Numbered from the stretch's first letter, positions 42,123 to 50,306 are shown. The stretch is DNA of 64,000 nt from Allosaccharopolyspora coralli (GCF_009664835.1 NZ_CP045929.1:2480001-2544000), one strand, 5' to 3'. Notes: generated by a model from the sequence alone, not told the origin. Made by a program: numbers and translations.

Positions 42123-42944
42123 TTGACTGAACCGACGTACTACGCCGCCGAAGGCGGGCTGCCGCCGCAGACGACGTTGCTGACCGACCGCGCCGTGGTC
42201 AAGCAGGCCTACACGGTGATTCCGCGTGGCGTGCTCCGCGACATCGTCACGAGCAACCTGCCCGGCTGGACCCGCACCCGAGCGTGGATCCTGGCTCGAC
42301 CGGTCGAGGGTTTCGCGACCACCTTCGCCCAGTACCACGTCGAAGTCTCCCCTGGCGGTGGCAGCACAGAGCCCGAGCCGGAACGCGGCGTGGAGTCGGT
42401 CCTGTTCCTGCTCTCCGGTGCGCTCACGCTCGTCGTCGACGGCGAGTCACACGCCCTGATGCCGGGAGGCTACGCATATCTGCCCGCGGGTTCGACGTGG
42501 TCGCTGAGCAACGACTCGGACTCTTCCGCCGGTTTCCAGTGGATCCGGAAGGCTTACGAGCCGCTGGACGATCACTCCACTCCGAAGGCGTTCGCCGTGC
42601 AGGAACAAGACGTCGAGCCGAAGCCGATGCCGGACACCGACGGCGCCTGGGCCACCACACGGTTCGTGGACCCCGACGACCTCGCGCACGACATGCACGT
42701 CAACATCGTGACGTTCGAGCCGGGCGCCGTCATTCCGTTCGCCGAGACCCATGTGATGGAACACGGCATCTACATCCTCGAAGGCAAGGCCGTGTACCGC
42801 CTCAACGACGACTGGGTCGAGGTCGAGGCCGGAGATTTCCTGTGGCTGCGCGCGTTCTGCCCCCAGGCGTGCTACGCGGGTGGCCCCGGCAAGTTCCGTT
42901 ATCTGCTCTACAAGGACGTCAACCGTCAGATCAAGCTGACCTGA
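42123..42944 (+). CDS. allE: (S)-ureidoglycine aminohydrolase
   Basis: A 273-residue bicupin enzyme that releases ammonia from ureidoglycine to give ureidoglycolate. Two cupin barrels are visible (about 65-135 and 190-260); the second has the metal-binding set HVNIVTFEPG, ETHVMEHGIYILEGKAVY and WLRAFCPQACYAGG. It starts at an unusual TTG behind GGGAGTAGG; no ATG or GTG gives a complete first barrel. The enzyme before it in the pathway, allantoate amidohydrolase, is not in this window. Confidence 0.92.
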   Translation: MTEPTYYAAEGGLPPQTTLLTDRAVVKQAYTVIPRGVLRDIVTSNLPGWTRTRAWILARPVEGFATTFAQYHVEVSPGGGSTEPEPERGVESVLFLLSGALTLVVDGESHALMPGGYAYLPAGSTWSLSNDSDSSAGFQWIRKAYEPLDDHSTPKAFAVQEQDVEPKPMPDTDGAWATTRFVDPDDLAHDMHVNIVTFEPGAVIPFAETHVMEHGIYILEGKAVYRLNDDWVEVEAGDFLWLRAFCPQACYAGGPGKFRYLLYKDVNRQIKLT

Positions 42945-42983
42945 CCCGAACGCCGTTCGGCCCGGCGAGGCCGGTCTTCGAAC

Positions 42984-43256
42984 TCAACCGGGTTCGCCGC
43001 GCCGCTTCCTGTGGGCCACCCAGCCGAAGTCGACGGCCGCCACGACCGCGAGCACGACGAGCACCCACGCGAACCAGGCGAGCCCGGGGACGAACACGAA
43101 GAGCAGGGCGGCCGACAGCCCGCAGAACACCAGCCCGAATCCGGCCAGCCACAGCCGCAGCGTCAGCGCACTGAGCGCCGACGGCGCGTCCATCGTCTGC
43201 GACAGGATGTCGTGATATCCCGGCAGTCCTTGGGAGTAGTCGCGGTTCTGGGACAC
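42984..43256 (-). CDS. Small two-span membrane protein, hypothetical
   Basis: A 90-residue protein beginning at GTG (VSQNRDYSQG) behind AGGAGG. A polar N-terminus of about 30 residues is followed by two hydrophobic helices (about 36-55 and 58-75) and a basic tail HRKRRGEPG. I do not recognise a characterised family. Longer ORF starts upstream run into the repeat element at 43290 and are not used. It ends 39 bp from the convergent allE stop. Confidence 0.7.
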   Translation of the reverse strand: MSQNRDYSQGLPGYHDILSQTMDAPSALSALTLRLWLAGFGLVFCGLSAALLFVFVPGLAWFAWVLVVLAVVAAVDFGWVAHRKRRGEPG

Positions 43257-43289
43257 CGTGGGACCTCCTTCGAGCATCGAAGAAGTAGC

Positions 43290-43500
43290 TGTGAACGTGG
43301 GTGGTGGTCCGGTACCGCCCCGGTGCGCGCGTCGCTGCGTGGCGGGCCTCTTGAGTACCCGGTTGTACGCGGCGGGAACCTCTGCCTGGCACGGCACGAA
43401 CTCCGAACGCCGGAGCGTCTCACCCTGCTCAGGCTGAGCAGGGTGAGACCGTGCCCTACGGGCACATGTGCCCGTTCCCAACGCCCTGTCAGACGCATCC
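43290..43500 (+). repeat. MITE-like dispersed repeat, copy with central hairpin
   Basis: This copy has GAACGTGGGTGGTGGTCCGG, the GCCTCTTGAGTACC block, GGCACGAACTCCGAACGCC and the closing CGTGCCCTACGGGCACATGTG plus GTTCCCAACGCC, in the same order as copy 1. It carries an extra perfect hairpin at 43417-43449 with 16-bp arms starting GTCTCACCCTGCTCA, which is degenerate in the copies at 146 and 60360. Confidence 0.75.
43417..43449. repeat. Perfect 16-bp-armed hairpin inside the repeat
   Basis: GTCTCACCCTGCTCAG and CTGAGCAGGGTGAGAC are exact reverse complements with a single base between them. This cruciform-like core may be the structural signature of the element. It may also stop transcription from either side. 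Confidence 0.7.
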
Positions 43501-43669
43501 TTGCGGCGAAGCCGGCTGCGTTGCTGAAGCTGGTGCCGCTCACGGTTGGGGCCACCGCCTTCGTCCTGCCGCCACGTTTACACCCTCGGCGCTGCGGGTA
43601 ATCGAGAATCGCCGTTCACCACAGGGTGGATGGGTTCGTAATACCCGCGCAGAAGAGAGGGATCGCCAC

Positions 43670-44104
43670 ATGACGACGACGCACGGTGTCCCGGCCGCAC
43701 GGGAGATCATGACTGCGGGTGTCGACTGTGTCCGCACGGATCAATCGGCTGCCGATGCGGCACGGCTCATGACCGACCGCGGCGTGGGTGCCGTCCCCAT
43801 CTGCGGGCCGGACAACAAGATCAAGGGCGTGATCACCGACCGCGATCTTGTCGTCAAGGTCGTCGGTCAGGGACGCGACGCGGGAACCTTTCCCGCAGGG
43901 GACCTCAACCAGAACGAGGCAGTGACCGTCGGTGCGGACGACTCTGCCGAGCACATTCTCGAGACGATGCGCCAACACCGGGTCAAGCGACTGCCGGTGA
44001 TCGACCAGCAACGACTCGTCGGGATGGTCGCCGTGGCGGACGTGGCCCGGGCATTGCCGCAGCCTCGGGTGGGCGAACTCGTCGAAGCACTTTCCTACGA
44101 GTGA
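43670..44104 (+). CDS. CBS-domain protein
   Basis: A 144-residue protein made of two CBS domains (about 8-66 and 74-130): AREIMTAGVDCVRTDQSAADAA with VITDRDLV, then AVTVGADDSAEHILETM with HRVKRLPVIDQQRLVGMVAVADVA. Such tandem CBS pairs bind adenosine nucleotides and sense energy state; they are common stand-alone stress proteins in actinomycetes. The ATG (MTTTHGV) follows GAGAGGG. It is monocistronic, closed by a strong terminator. Confidence 0.9.
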   Translation: MTTTHGVPAAREIMTAGVDCVRTDQSAADAARLMTDRGVGAVPICGPDNKIKGVITDRDLVVKVVGQGRDAGTFPAGDLNQNEAVTVGADDSAEHILETMRQHRVKRLPVIDQQRLVGMVAVADVARALPQPRVGELVEALSYE

Positions 44105-44125
44105 CCCGAAGTCCACAACAGACCC

Positions 44126-44160
44126 GAGCGGGGCGGCCCAGCCGCCCCGCTCTTTTTTTA
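44126..44160 (+). terminator. Intrinsic terminator after the CBS gene
   Basis: GAGCGGGGCGGC pairs with GCCGCCCCGCTC around a short CCA loop and is followed by seven or more T residues. It stands 20 bp after the CBS stop. This is the clearest Rho-independent terminator in the window. Confidence 0.93.
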
Positions 44161-44261
44161 CCGCGTCAAGCTCCCGCCCCACTTTACTGCCGGCTCACTC
44201 ACCGCTCCATGAGCTTCGGCGCGGACGAGCCCCTCGCCGGGCGCCAGTGCCGCCTCGTTCA

Positions 44262-44274
44262 TTGACAGTATCAA
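44262..44274. promoter_or_regulatory. Putative MarR operator TTGAC-N3-ATCAA upstream of the CoA ligase
   Basis: TTGACAGTATCAA lies about 107 bp upstream of the CoA ligase start. The same pattern, TTGACTTTATCAA, lies between the marR gene and the SDR gene at 47936. It is an inverted repeat TTGA-N5-TCAA. Confidence 0.6.
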
Positions 44275-44381
44275 CGGTTGGTGTTTTCCTGTGATCTGCG
44301 ACATGCGCGGCCGGTACGTTCACCGCCGTCGCGGCCAGACCAGCAGGAACCAGTCCGCTCATGGCACGAGGAGACGCGCCC

Positions 44382-45902
44382 ATGCGCAACGAAGGTGTGG
44401 GGTCCTGGCCCTACCGCAGGGCCCGGTCCGTTCCCGACGCGATCGCTGTCACGTTCCGCGGCGAGAACCTGAGCTACGCCCGACTCGACGAGCGCGTGAC
44501 CCGACTCGCCCACGCACTGCGCGAACTCGGCGTGGACCAGGGCGACAGAGTGGCCCTGCTCAGCCGAAACCACCCGTCCTACCTCGAAACACTGTTCGCG
44601 GCGGGACTGTTGGGCGCGGTGTTCGTCCCGCTCAACGCGCGGTTGACCGCGCCGGAAGTCGCGTACTGCTTGCAGGATTCCGGAACCTCGGTGTTCATCC
44701 ACTCCGCGGAGCTCACCGACGTCGGTATCGCCGCCGCCGAGCAAGCCGGATGCGGCCGGCGCGTGGTCGTCGACGGCGACCCCGACGTAGACTCCGTGGG
44801 CTACGAGGACATCGTCGCCACCGCCGACACCCGGCGGGTCGATCTGCCGGTCACACACGACGACGCCTGCTTCATCATGTACACCTCGGGCACCACCGGA
44901 CGCCCCAAAGGGGTCGTGCTCACTCATCGCAACATCGTGTTCTCGGCGATGAACGCGGTCATCGACCTGGACCTGCTCAGCGACGAGGTGTCGCTGGTGT
45001 GCGCGCCGCTGTTCCACACCGCAGCGCTGGACTTCGTCGCGCTGCCCACCCTGCTCAAGGGCGGCACGGTGCGGATCGAGGAAGGCTTCGACGCCGAACG
45101 AGTCCTCGACGCCATCGAAGAGTCGGGTGTCACCTACATGTTCGGCGCCCCGACGATGTGCGACGCGTTGAGTGCACACCCGGACTGGGCGAGCACCGAC
45201 CTGTCGTCGATCCGCCGAATGATCGTCGCGGCCGCACCGGTTCCGCCGCGGACGCTGCACACCTTCGCCGAACGGGGCGTCAAACTGTGCCAGGCGTACG
45301 GCTTGACCGAAACGGGCCCCGGAGCGCTCATCCTCACCCCGGACAAACTGCAGGACAAGCTCGGCACCGCCGGCGTCCCGCACTTCTTCACCGACGTCAG
45401 CCTCGCCGACGCCGAAGGTGAACCGGTCGCCGCCGGTGAGCGGGGCGAGATCCGGATCTCCGGTCCCAATGTCATGCGCGAGTACTGGAACCAGCCGGAC
45501 GCCACCACGGACTCCTTCGCCGACGATTGGTTCCGCTCGGGCGATCTCGGCGTGGCCGACGACGACGGGTTCGTCACCGTGGTGGACCGGATGAAGGACA
45601 TGATCATTTCCGGTGGTGAGAACATCTACCCGGCGGAGGTCGAGGCGACGTTGCTCGAGCTTGCCGGGGTGGCCGAGTGTGCGGTCTTCGGCGTTCCGGA
45701 CGAGAGATGGGGCGAAGTCGGCCGCGCCGCAGTGACCGTCGAGGACGGCACTCGTCTGTCCGAACAGGACATGCGCGAGTTCCTGCTTCCACGACTGGCG
45801 AAGTTCAAGATCCCCGCGTCCTTCGTCGTTGTCGACGCGATTCCGCGCAACGCCAGCGGAAAAATCCGCAAGGACCAACTCCGCGAGCGTGAAGCCGGAT
45901 AG
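44382..45902 (+). CDS. Acyl-CoA synthetase / fatty- or aromatic-acid CoA ligase
   Basis: A 506-residue member of the adenylate-forming superfamily, activating a carboxylic acid to its CoA thioester. The phosphate loop is YTSGTTGRPKG near 165-175, then YGLTETGPG near 308, the WFRSGDLG/D hinge near 385, GGENIYPAEVE near 412 and the catalytic lysine in NASGKIRK near 495. The start is the ATG of MRNEGVG behind GAGGAG; an ATG seven codons upstream is an alternative. The substrate is unknown; the SDR, MaoC and amidohydrolase genes that follow suggest a ring or branched acid broken down by beta-oxidation-like steps. Confidence 0.9.
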   Translation: MRNEGVGSWPYRRARSVPDAIAVTFRGENLSYARLDERVTRLAHALRELGVDQGDRVALLSRNHPSYLETLFAAGLLGAVFVPLNARLTAPEVAYCLQDSGTSVFIHSAELTDVGIAAAEQAGCGRRVVVDGDPDVDSVGYEDIVATADTRRVDLPVTHDDACFIMYTSGTTGRPKGVVLTHRNIVFSAMNAVIDLDLLSDEVSLVCAPLFHTAALDFVALPTLLKGGTVRIEEGFDAERVLDAIEESGVTYMFGAPTMCDALSAHPDWASTDLSSIRRMIVAAAPVPPRTLHTFAERGVKLCQAYGLTETGPGALILTPDKLQDKLGTAGVPHFFTDVSLADAEGEPVAAGERGEIRISGPNVMREYWNQPDATTDSFADDWFRSGDLGVADDDGFVTVVDRMKDMIISGGENIYPAEVEATLLELAGVAECAVFGVPDERWGEVGRAAVTVEDGTRLSEQDMREFLLPRLAKFKIPASFVVVDAIPRNASGKIRKDQLREREAG

Positions 45903-45969
45903 CACTTCCGGCTCCGGCGCCGATCGCCGACCGACGTCGGCCACGGTTCTTCCAGTCGTCTCCGAACGG

Positions 45970-46018
45970 GTGAACGGCACGTTCGTCTCGTCTCGTGCCG
46001 CGAGAGTGCCGTTCGCCT
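45970..46018. repeat. Palindromic repeat (GAACGGCACT family), locus 3
   Basis: A single hairpin: TGAACGGCACGTTCGTCTCG closed by GAGAGTGCCGTTCGCC. It stands between the CoA ligase stop and the MHS transporter start, 45 bp before the latter's ATG. Only one unit is present here, against two at the other loci. Confidence 0.8.
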
Positions 46019-46062
46019 CGTGGGGCCGGCTGCCCACCCGCATCCTCGTCCCAGGAGGCCCG

Positions 46063-47373
46063 ATGACGGCCGCAGATATCGCCGCCGCGCAGGACAGACA
46101 GCAGATTCGCAAGGTCCTGCTCTCGAGCTACCTCGGCAGCACGATCGAGTTCTACGACTTCCTGCTGTACTCCACCGCGGCCTCGTTGGTCTTCGGGCCG
46201 GTGTTCTTCTCCGGTCTCGATCCCCTCGCCGCCACCGTCGCCTCTTTCGGGACTTTCGCCGCCGGATACGTGGCGCGTCCGCTCGGTGGCCTCGTGATGG
46301 GACATTTCGGTGACCGCCTCGGACGCAAGCGGATGCTCGTCTGGTCTATGACCATCATGGGGTTGGCGTCGTTCCTCATCGGACTCATCCCGCCGGCGTC
46401 GGTCCTCGGGTCCTCGGCGGCGATCATCCTGGTGCTGCTCCGGATCGCACAGGGAGTGGCCGTGGGCGGCGAATGGGGTGGTGCCGCGTTGATGGCGTTG
46501 GAGCACTCCGGGGCGACACGACGTGGGTTCGCCACCTCGTTCACCAATGCCGGAGCACCCAGCGGAACGGTGCTCGGCACCCTGATGATGGGCCTGTTCT
46601 CCGCGTTGCCGCGGGAAGAGTTCCTGGCCTGGGGCTGGCGCATCCCGTTCCTGTTCTCGGCGCTGCTGCTCCTGCTCGGTCTGTTCGTCCGTGCTCGGGT
46701 GTCCGAGAGCCCGATCTTCCAGGCGGCCATGGCGAAGCAGGCTACGACGAAGCCCACCGTGCCGATCGTGCAAGTCCTGCGCAGGCCCAAGAACGTGCTG
46801 CTGACGGCCTTCGGGAGTTGTGCCATGTTCGCCCTGCAGGTCACCATGGCGACCTTCGCGATCACCTATGCCGTCGATCAAGGCGCCGACCAGCAGACGG
46901 TGCTGTTCTGCTTCGCCTTCGCCTCGTTCACCCAGATCTTCACCGTGCTCGGTTGCGGACGACTGTCCGACAGCCTCGGACGGCGGCCCGTGATGATCAG
47001 CGGAATCGTGCTGTTCATCGCTCTGCTGTACCCGATGATGCAATGGTGGGCTTCCGGCGACGGTCTTCTCGTCCTGCTCGCATTCGTCGTGGGAACGACG
47101 ATGCTGAGCCTGGTCTACGGCCCGATGGCCGCGTTCATCTCCGAACAGTTCGGCACCACCGCCCGTTACACGGGCGCGTCGCTCGGCTATCAGCTGGCGA
47201 CGCTGCTCGGCGCGGGCCTGACGCCGCTGATCCTCACCTCGTTGTACGCGGCAGGGGGACGTGACGTCGCCCCCGTCATGTGGTTCCTCGGTTTCGTCGG
47301 CCTGATCAGCGTGGTGGCCATCGCCTGCACCAGGGAGAGCAAGGACAACGAGCTCACCCGCGAATCCGACTGA
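46063..47373 (+). CDS. MFS transporter, metabolite:H+ symporter (MHS) family
   Basis: A 436-residue 12-span importer. It has the MHS hallmarks STIEFYDFLLYSTAASLVFGPVFF in the first span, GHFGDRLGRKRMLV between spans two and three, GVAVGGEWGGAALMALEH and the GRLSDSLGRRPVM repeat in the second half. Family members take up organic acids and betaines such as shikimate, alpha-ketoglutarate or proline betaine. The ATG (MTAADIAAA) follows AGGAGG. Placed after the CoA ligase, it most likely imports the acid that the ligase activates. Confidence 0.9.
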   Translation: MTAADIAAAQDRQQIRKVLLSSYLGSTIEFYDFLLYSTAASLVFGPVFFSGLDPLAATVASFGTFAAGYVARPLGGLVMGHFGDRLGRKRMLVWSMTIMGLASFLIGLIPPASVLGSSAAIILVLLRIAQGVAVGGEWGGAALMALEHSGATRRGFATSFTNAGAPSGTVLGTLMMGLFSALPREEFLAWGWRIPFLFSALLLLLGLFVRARVSESPIFQAAMAKQATTKPTVPIVQVLRRPKNVLLTAFGSCAMFALQVTMATFAITYAVDQGADQQTVLFCFAFASFTQIFTVLGCGRLSDSLGRRPVMISGIVLFIALLYPMMQWWASGDGLLVLLAFVVGTTMLSLVYGPMAAFISEQFGTTARYTGASLGYQLATLLGAGLTPLILTSLYAAGGRDVAPVMWFLGFVGLISVVAIACTRESKDNELTRESD

Positions 47374-47410
47374 GAGGGCATTGTGGAACTCCGGTCGCCC
47401 GGTTCGAGCC
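47371..47410 (+). repeat. MITE-like repeat, terminal fragment
   Basis: TGAGAGGGCATTGTGGAACT begins exactly at the stop codon of the MHS transporter and continues with GGTCGCCCGGTTCGAGCCTCG before similarity to the family fades. It fills the 50-bp gap between the convergent MFS and marR genes. Only one terminus of the element is present. Confidence 0.55.
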
Positions 47411-47423
47411 TCGCAGCACGTGG

Positions 47424-47885
47424 TCAGTGCGAGGCGCTTCGCGTCGCGGCAGCCTGCCCGGGGAACGCGATCTGCCTGAGCAGGCCGCGAAGCCGGTCGA
47501 GATCCGGTGGGGCGAGCTCCTGGAGGGGTTCGCCCTCCGCCTCGGCGATGCGCGCGCGGGCATCCTGACGAACCCGTTGCCCGGCTTCGGTGGTCACGAT
47601 CAGTTTGTTGCGCCGATCGGTCGGGTCGGCGGCACGCATCACGAGGCCGCGACGTTCCAGGTCGTCGACGAGCGAGACGATCTGACTCGGATCCAGGCCC
47701 ATCGTCGCCGCCAGCCGGCGTTGCGTCACCCCGTGTTCGTCCTCGCCCGCGAGGTCCAGCAGCGAGTACGAGCGAACTCGCAGCCCCAACGGCGCCAGGG
47801 CCTCGCTGGCGGAGCGCGCCAGCACACCGCTCGCACGGGACAGCAGGAAGCCGAGGTCCTCGGCCAGCGGGCGGTTCGCGCTCAT
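47424..47885 (-). CDS. MarR-family transcriptional regulator
   Basis: A 153-residue winged-helix repressor: LGFLLSRASGVLAR dimer helix, VTQRRLAATMGLDPSQIVSLVDDLERRGLVMRAADPTDRRNKLIVTTEAG as recognition helix and wing (about 60-110). The start is the ATG (MSANRPLAED) behind AGAGGA; a longer ORF reaches into the divergent promoter. It is divergent from the SDR gene, and the putative operator at 47936 lies between them. It likely senses an acid or its CoA ester and represses the surrounding catabolic genes. Confidence 0.9.
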   Translation of the reverse strand: MSANRPLAEDLGFLLSRASGVLARSASEALAPLGLRVRSYSLLDLAGEDEHGVTQRRLAATMGLDPSQIVSLVDDLERRGLVMRAADPTDRRNKLIVTTEAGQRVRQDARARIAEAEGEPLQELAPPDLDRLRGLLRQIAFPGQAAATRSASH

Positions 47886-47935
47886 CACACGTCCTCTCGT
47901 TCGCAGCTCGCACAGCCTACCATCGTCCACAATTA

Positions 47936-47948
47936 TTGACTTTATCAA
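47936..47948. promoter_or_regulatory. Putative MarR operator TTGAC-N3-ATCAA between marR and the SDR gene
   Basis: TTGACTTTATCAA lies 50 bp from the marR start and 53 bp from the SDR start. It fits the TTGA-N5-TCAA pattern of the site at 44262. TATCAATGATCGATGATG next to it adds further dyad symmetry (ATGATCGAT). Confidence 0.65.
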
Positions 47949-48001
47949 TGATCGATGATGCCATCGACTTGGCACTACAGACACACAAGGAGCCCTCTTC
48001 G

Positions 48002-48913
48002 ATGGATCTCAGCAACAGCGTCGCGATCGTCACCGGGAGCGGCCAGGGACTCGGTCTCGCCTACGCGCGGGAACTCGCCCGCTGCGGCGCCTCCGTCGTC
48101 GTCAACGACGTCGATGAGCAGACGGCGGACTCGGCAGTCGCTTCGATCACCGCGGAAGGCGGCAAGGCCTGCGCCGTCGTGGGCGCCGTCGGGAGTACGG
48201 AAACCGCTCAACGGCTCGTCGACGGCGCCGTCGACGCGTTCGGACGACTGGACATTCTCGTGACGAACGCCGGCATCCTGCGGGACAAGGTCGTGTGGAA
48301 GATGACCGACGAAGACTTCGACCAGGTCCTCGACGTGCACATGCGCGGCACGTTCACCTGCGTGCGGGCCGCGGCGACCAGGATGCGCGAGCAGGGCGAG
48401 GGGGGCCGCATCATCTGCGTCGGCTCGCCCGCCGGACAACGCGGCAACTTCGGCCAGACCAACTACTCTGGCGCGAAAGCGGGCATCGTCGGCATGGTCC
48501 GCACCTGGGCGATGGAACTCGCTCGGGCGAGCATCACCGTCAACGCGGTCGTCCCCGTCGCGGCCACCGCGATGACCGAGACCGTACCGTTCCTCAAGCC
48601 CTACGTCGACGCGATGCACAACGACGAGCCACTGCCCGGCTTCGCGCGCCGCGAGCTCGGATTCGGCCCGCCCGAGGACGCCGCGGGCATCGTCGCCTTC
48701 CTCGCCGGAGAGGAGGCTTCCGGGGTCACCGGACAAGCTGTAGGCGTCGGGGGCGACCGCCTCGCCCTGTGGTCGCACCCCGAGATGACGGCGACCGCGT
48801 ACCACGACGGCGGATGGAGTCCCGACGCGATCGCCACCGAGTGGCCACACACCTTCGCCGAACGACTCGAACTGGTCGGCGAGCAGCTTCCCGAGGAGGC
48901 ATCCACATCATGA
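48002..48913 (+). CDS. SDR-family hydroxyacyl-CoA dehydrogenase-like oxidoreductase
   Basis: A 303-residue short-chain dehydrogenase. The cofactor loop is VAIVTGSGQGLG, followed by VVVNDVDEQ, NAGIL near 92 and the catalytic set in CVGSPAGQRG with NYSGAKAG (Ser, Tyr, Lys). The extra C-terminal part with GGDRLALWSHPEM resembles the dehydrogenase unit of multifunctional beta-oxidation enzymes (HSD17B4 type). It likely oxidises a 3-hydroxyacyl-CoA. AAGGAGCCC precedes the ATG. It overlaps the amidohydrolase by four bases (ATGA at 48910-48913). Confidence 0.88.
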   Translation: MDLSNSVAIVTGSGQGLGLAYARELARCGASVVVNDVDEQTADSAVASITAEGGKACAVVGAVGSTETAQRLVDGAVDAFGRLDILVTNAGILRDKVVWKMTDEDFDQVLDVHMRGTFTCVRAAATRMREQGEGGRIICVGSPAGQRGNFGQTNYSGAKAGIVGMVRTWAMELARASITVNAVVPVAATAMTETVPFLKPYVDAMHNDEPLPGFARRELGFGPPEDAAGIVAFLAGEEASGVTGQAVGVGGDRLALWSHPEMTATAYHDGGWSPDAIATEWPHTFAERLELVGEQLPEEASTS

Positions 48914-49797
48914 GCCGCTACAGCTACGGTGTCGACTTCGACCGCATCACCGCGCTCGACATGCACACGCACGTCGAGATCGACGGCTGCGGGCACAAGT
49001 CGCTCGACGACGACCTGATCGCGGCGTCCGAGAAGTACTTCAAGTCCGGGCAGGAGCGCACGCCGAGCATCGAGACGATGGCCGAGCACTACCGCGAACG
49101 GAACATGGCCGCGGTCGTGTTCACAGTGGACTCCGGCTCGGCAACCGGGCACCCGGCGAATTCCGTCGAGGAGATCGCCGAGAAGGCCGCCGGGCACAAC
49201 GACGTGCTCATCCCGTTCGGTTCGGTGGATCCGTGGCAGGGCCGGGCGGCCGTCAACCGGGTGCGGAGACTGGTCGACGACTACGGGGTGAAGGGTTTCA
49301 AGTTCCACCCCAGCCTGCAGGGGTTCGAACCGAACGACCGGCGATTCTACCCGCTCTACGAGACCATCGCCGAGTGCGGCGTTCCGGCGTTGTTCCACAC
49401 CGGACAGACCGGAATCGGTGCCGGCTTGCCCGGTGGCCACGGGATCAAACTGCGCTACTCCGACCCCATGCTGCTCGACGACGTCGCCGCGGACTTCCCC
49501 GGCCTGACGATCGTCATGGCGCATCCGTCGGTGCCCTGGCAGGACGCCGCCATCTCCAGCGCATCCCACAAGACCAACGTTTACATCGACCTCTCCGGCT
49601 GGTCCCCGAAGTACTTCCCGCCCCAACTGGTGAAGGCCGCGAACTCGTTCCTGCGTCACAAGGTGGTGTTCGGGTCGGACTTCCCCGTCATTCAGCCCGA
49701 CCGCTGGATGCGTGACTTCGAAACGCTCGAGCTCAAGGAGGAAGTGCGTCCGTTGATCTTCAAGGAGAACGCGCTGACGGTCCTCGGCTTGCGCTGA
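48910..49797 (+). CDS. Amidohydrolase 2 family metal-dependent hydrolase/decarboxylase
   Basis: A 295-residue TIM-barrel protein of the ACMSD/amidohydrolase-2 family. The first metal-ligand pair is in LDMHTHVEIDG (about 16-26), then GFKFHPSLQGF near 120, LFHTGQTG near 155, MAHPSVPWQ near 197 and the Asp in VFGSDFPVIQ near 255. Such enzymes decarboxylate or hydrolyse ring acids. The coupled SDR and MaoC genes suggest ring cleavage or decarboxylation within a CoA-dependent pathway. The exact reaction cannot be told. Confidence 0.85.
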   Translation: MSRYSYGVDFDRITALDMHTHVEIDGCGHKSLDDDLIAASEKYFKSGQERTPSIETMAEHYRERNMAAVVFTVDSGSATGHPANSVEEIAEKAAGHNDVLIPFGSVDPWQGRAAVNRVRRLVDDYGVKGFKFHPSLQGFEPNDRRFYPLYETIAECGVPALFHTGQTGIGAGLPGGHGIKLRYSDPMLLDDVAADFPGLTIVMAHPSVPWQDAAISSASHKTNVYIDLSGWSPKYFPPQLVKAANSFLRHKVVFGSDFPVIQPDRWMRDFETLELKEEVRPLIFKENALTVLGLR

Positions 49798-49826
49798 CCG
49801 ACTTTTCTGAATCCCAGGAGGAAACC

Positions 49827-50306
49827 ATGCCCACCAACACCGGCACGGCCACCACAGTGGACACTCTGGCGGAGCTCGCGGACCACCAGGGTCACTCCCT
49901 CGGTGAGAGCTCGTGGTTCACCGTCGACCAGGACCGCATCGCCACGTTCGCCGATGCCACCGACGACCACCAGTGGATTCACACCGACCCCGAACGAGCG
50001 CGCGCCGAGAGCCCCTTCGGAGGGGCGATCGCGCACGGTTTTCTCACGTTGTCGCTGGTGATCCCCATGTGGGAGGAACTGCTCTCCGTGAACAGCGTGA
50101 CCACCAAGGTCAACTACGGACTCAACAAGGTTCGTTTCACCGCACCGGTGCCTGCTGGCTCCCGCGTGCGACTGGCCGCGACACTCGCGCAGTACGAGGA
50201 ACTCCCGGGCGGCGGTGCCCAAGTGACGGTCGACACGACTGTCGAGGTGGAAGGCGCCGAACGCCCCGCCTGTGTGGCCCAGGTGCTCTTCCGCATGTTC
50301 GAGTGA
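49827..50306 (+). CDS. MaoC-family enoyl-CoA hydratase
   Basis: A 159-residue hot-dog protein. It carries the R-specific hydratase motif as FADATDDHQWIHTDPERA (about 40-57) with catalytic Asp and His, then FGGAIAHGFLTLSL. It hydrates a trans-2-enoyl-CoA and would act before the SDR. The ATG follows AGGAGG, 29 bp after the amidohydrolase. It closes the plus-strand catabolic unit. Confidence 0.92.
   Translation: MPTNTGTATTVDTLAELADHQGHSLGESSWFTVDQDRIATFADATDDHQWIHTDPERARAESPFGGAIAHGFLTLSLVIPMWEELLSVNSVTTKVNYGLNKVRFTAPVPAGSRVRLAATLAQYEELPGGGAQVTVDTTVEVEGAERPACVAQVLFRMFE

Larger units (their letters stand above)
43257..43669. other. 413-bp intergenic region carrying a MITE-like repeat
   Basis: The gap between the small membrane protein and the CBS protein is occupied at about 43290-43500 by a repeat copy. 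The remaining 160 bp upstream of the CBS gene show no further structure. ORFs crossing this region are shadows of the repeat. Confidence 0.6.

Noticed and set aside
45805-47913. A 702-residue minus-strand frame rich in Arg, Gln and His
   Set aside because: It is antisense to the MHS transporter, and low-complexity composition is typical of GC-rich shadow frames.
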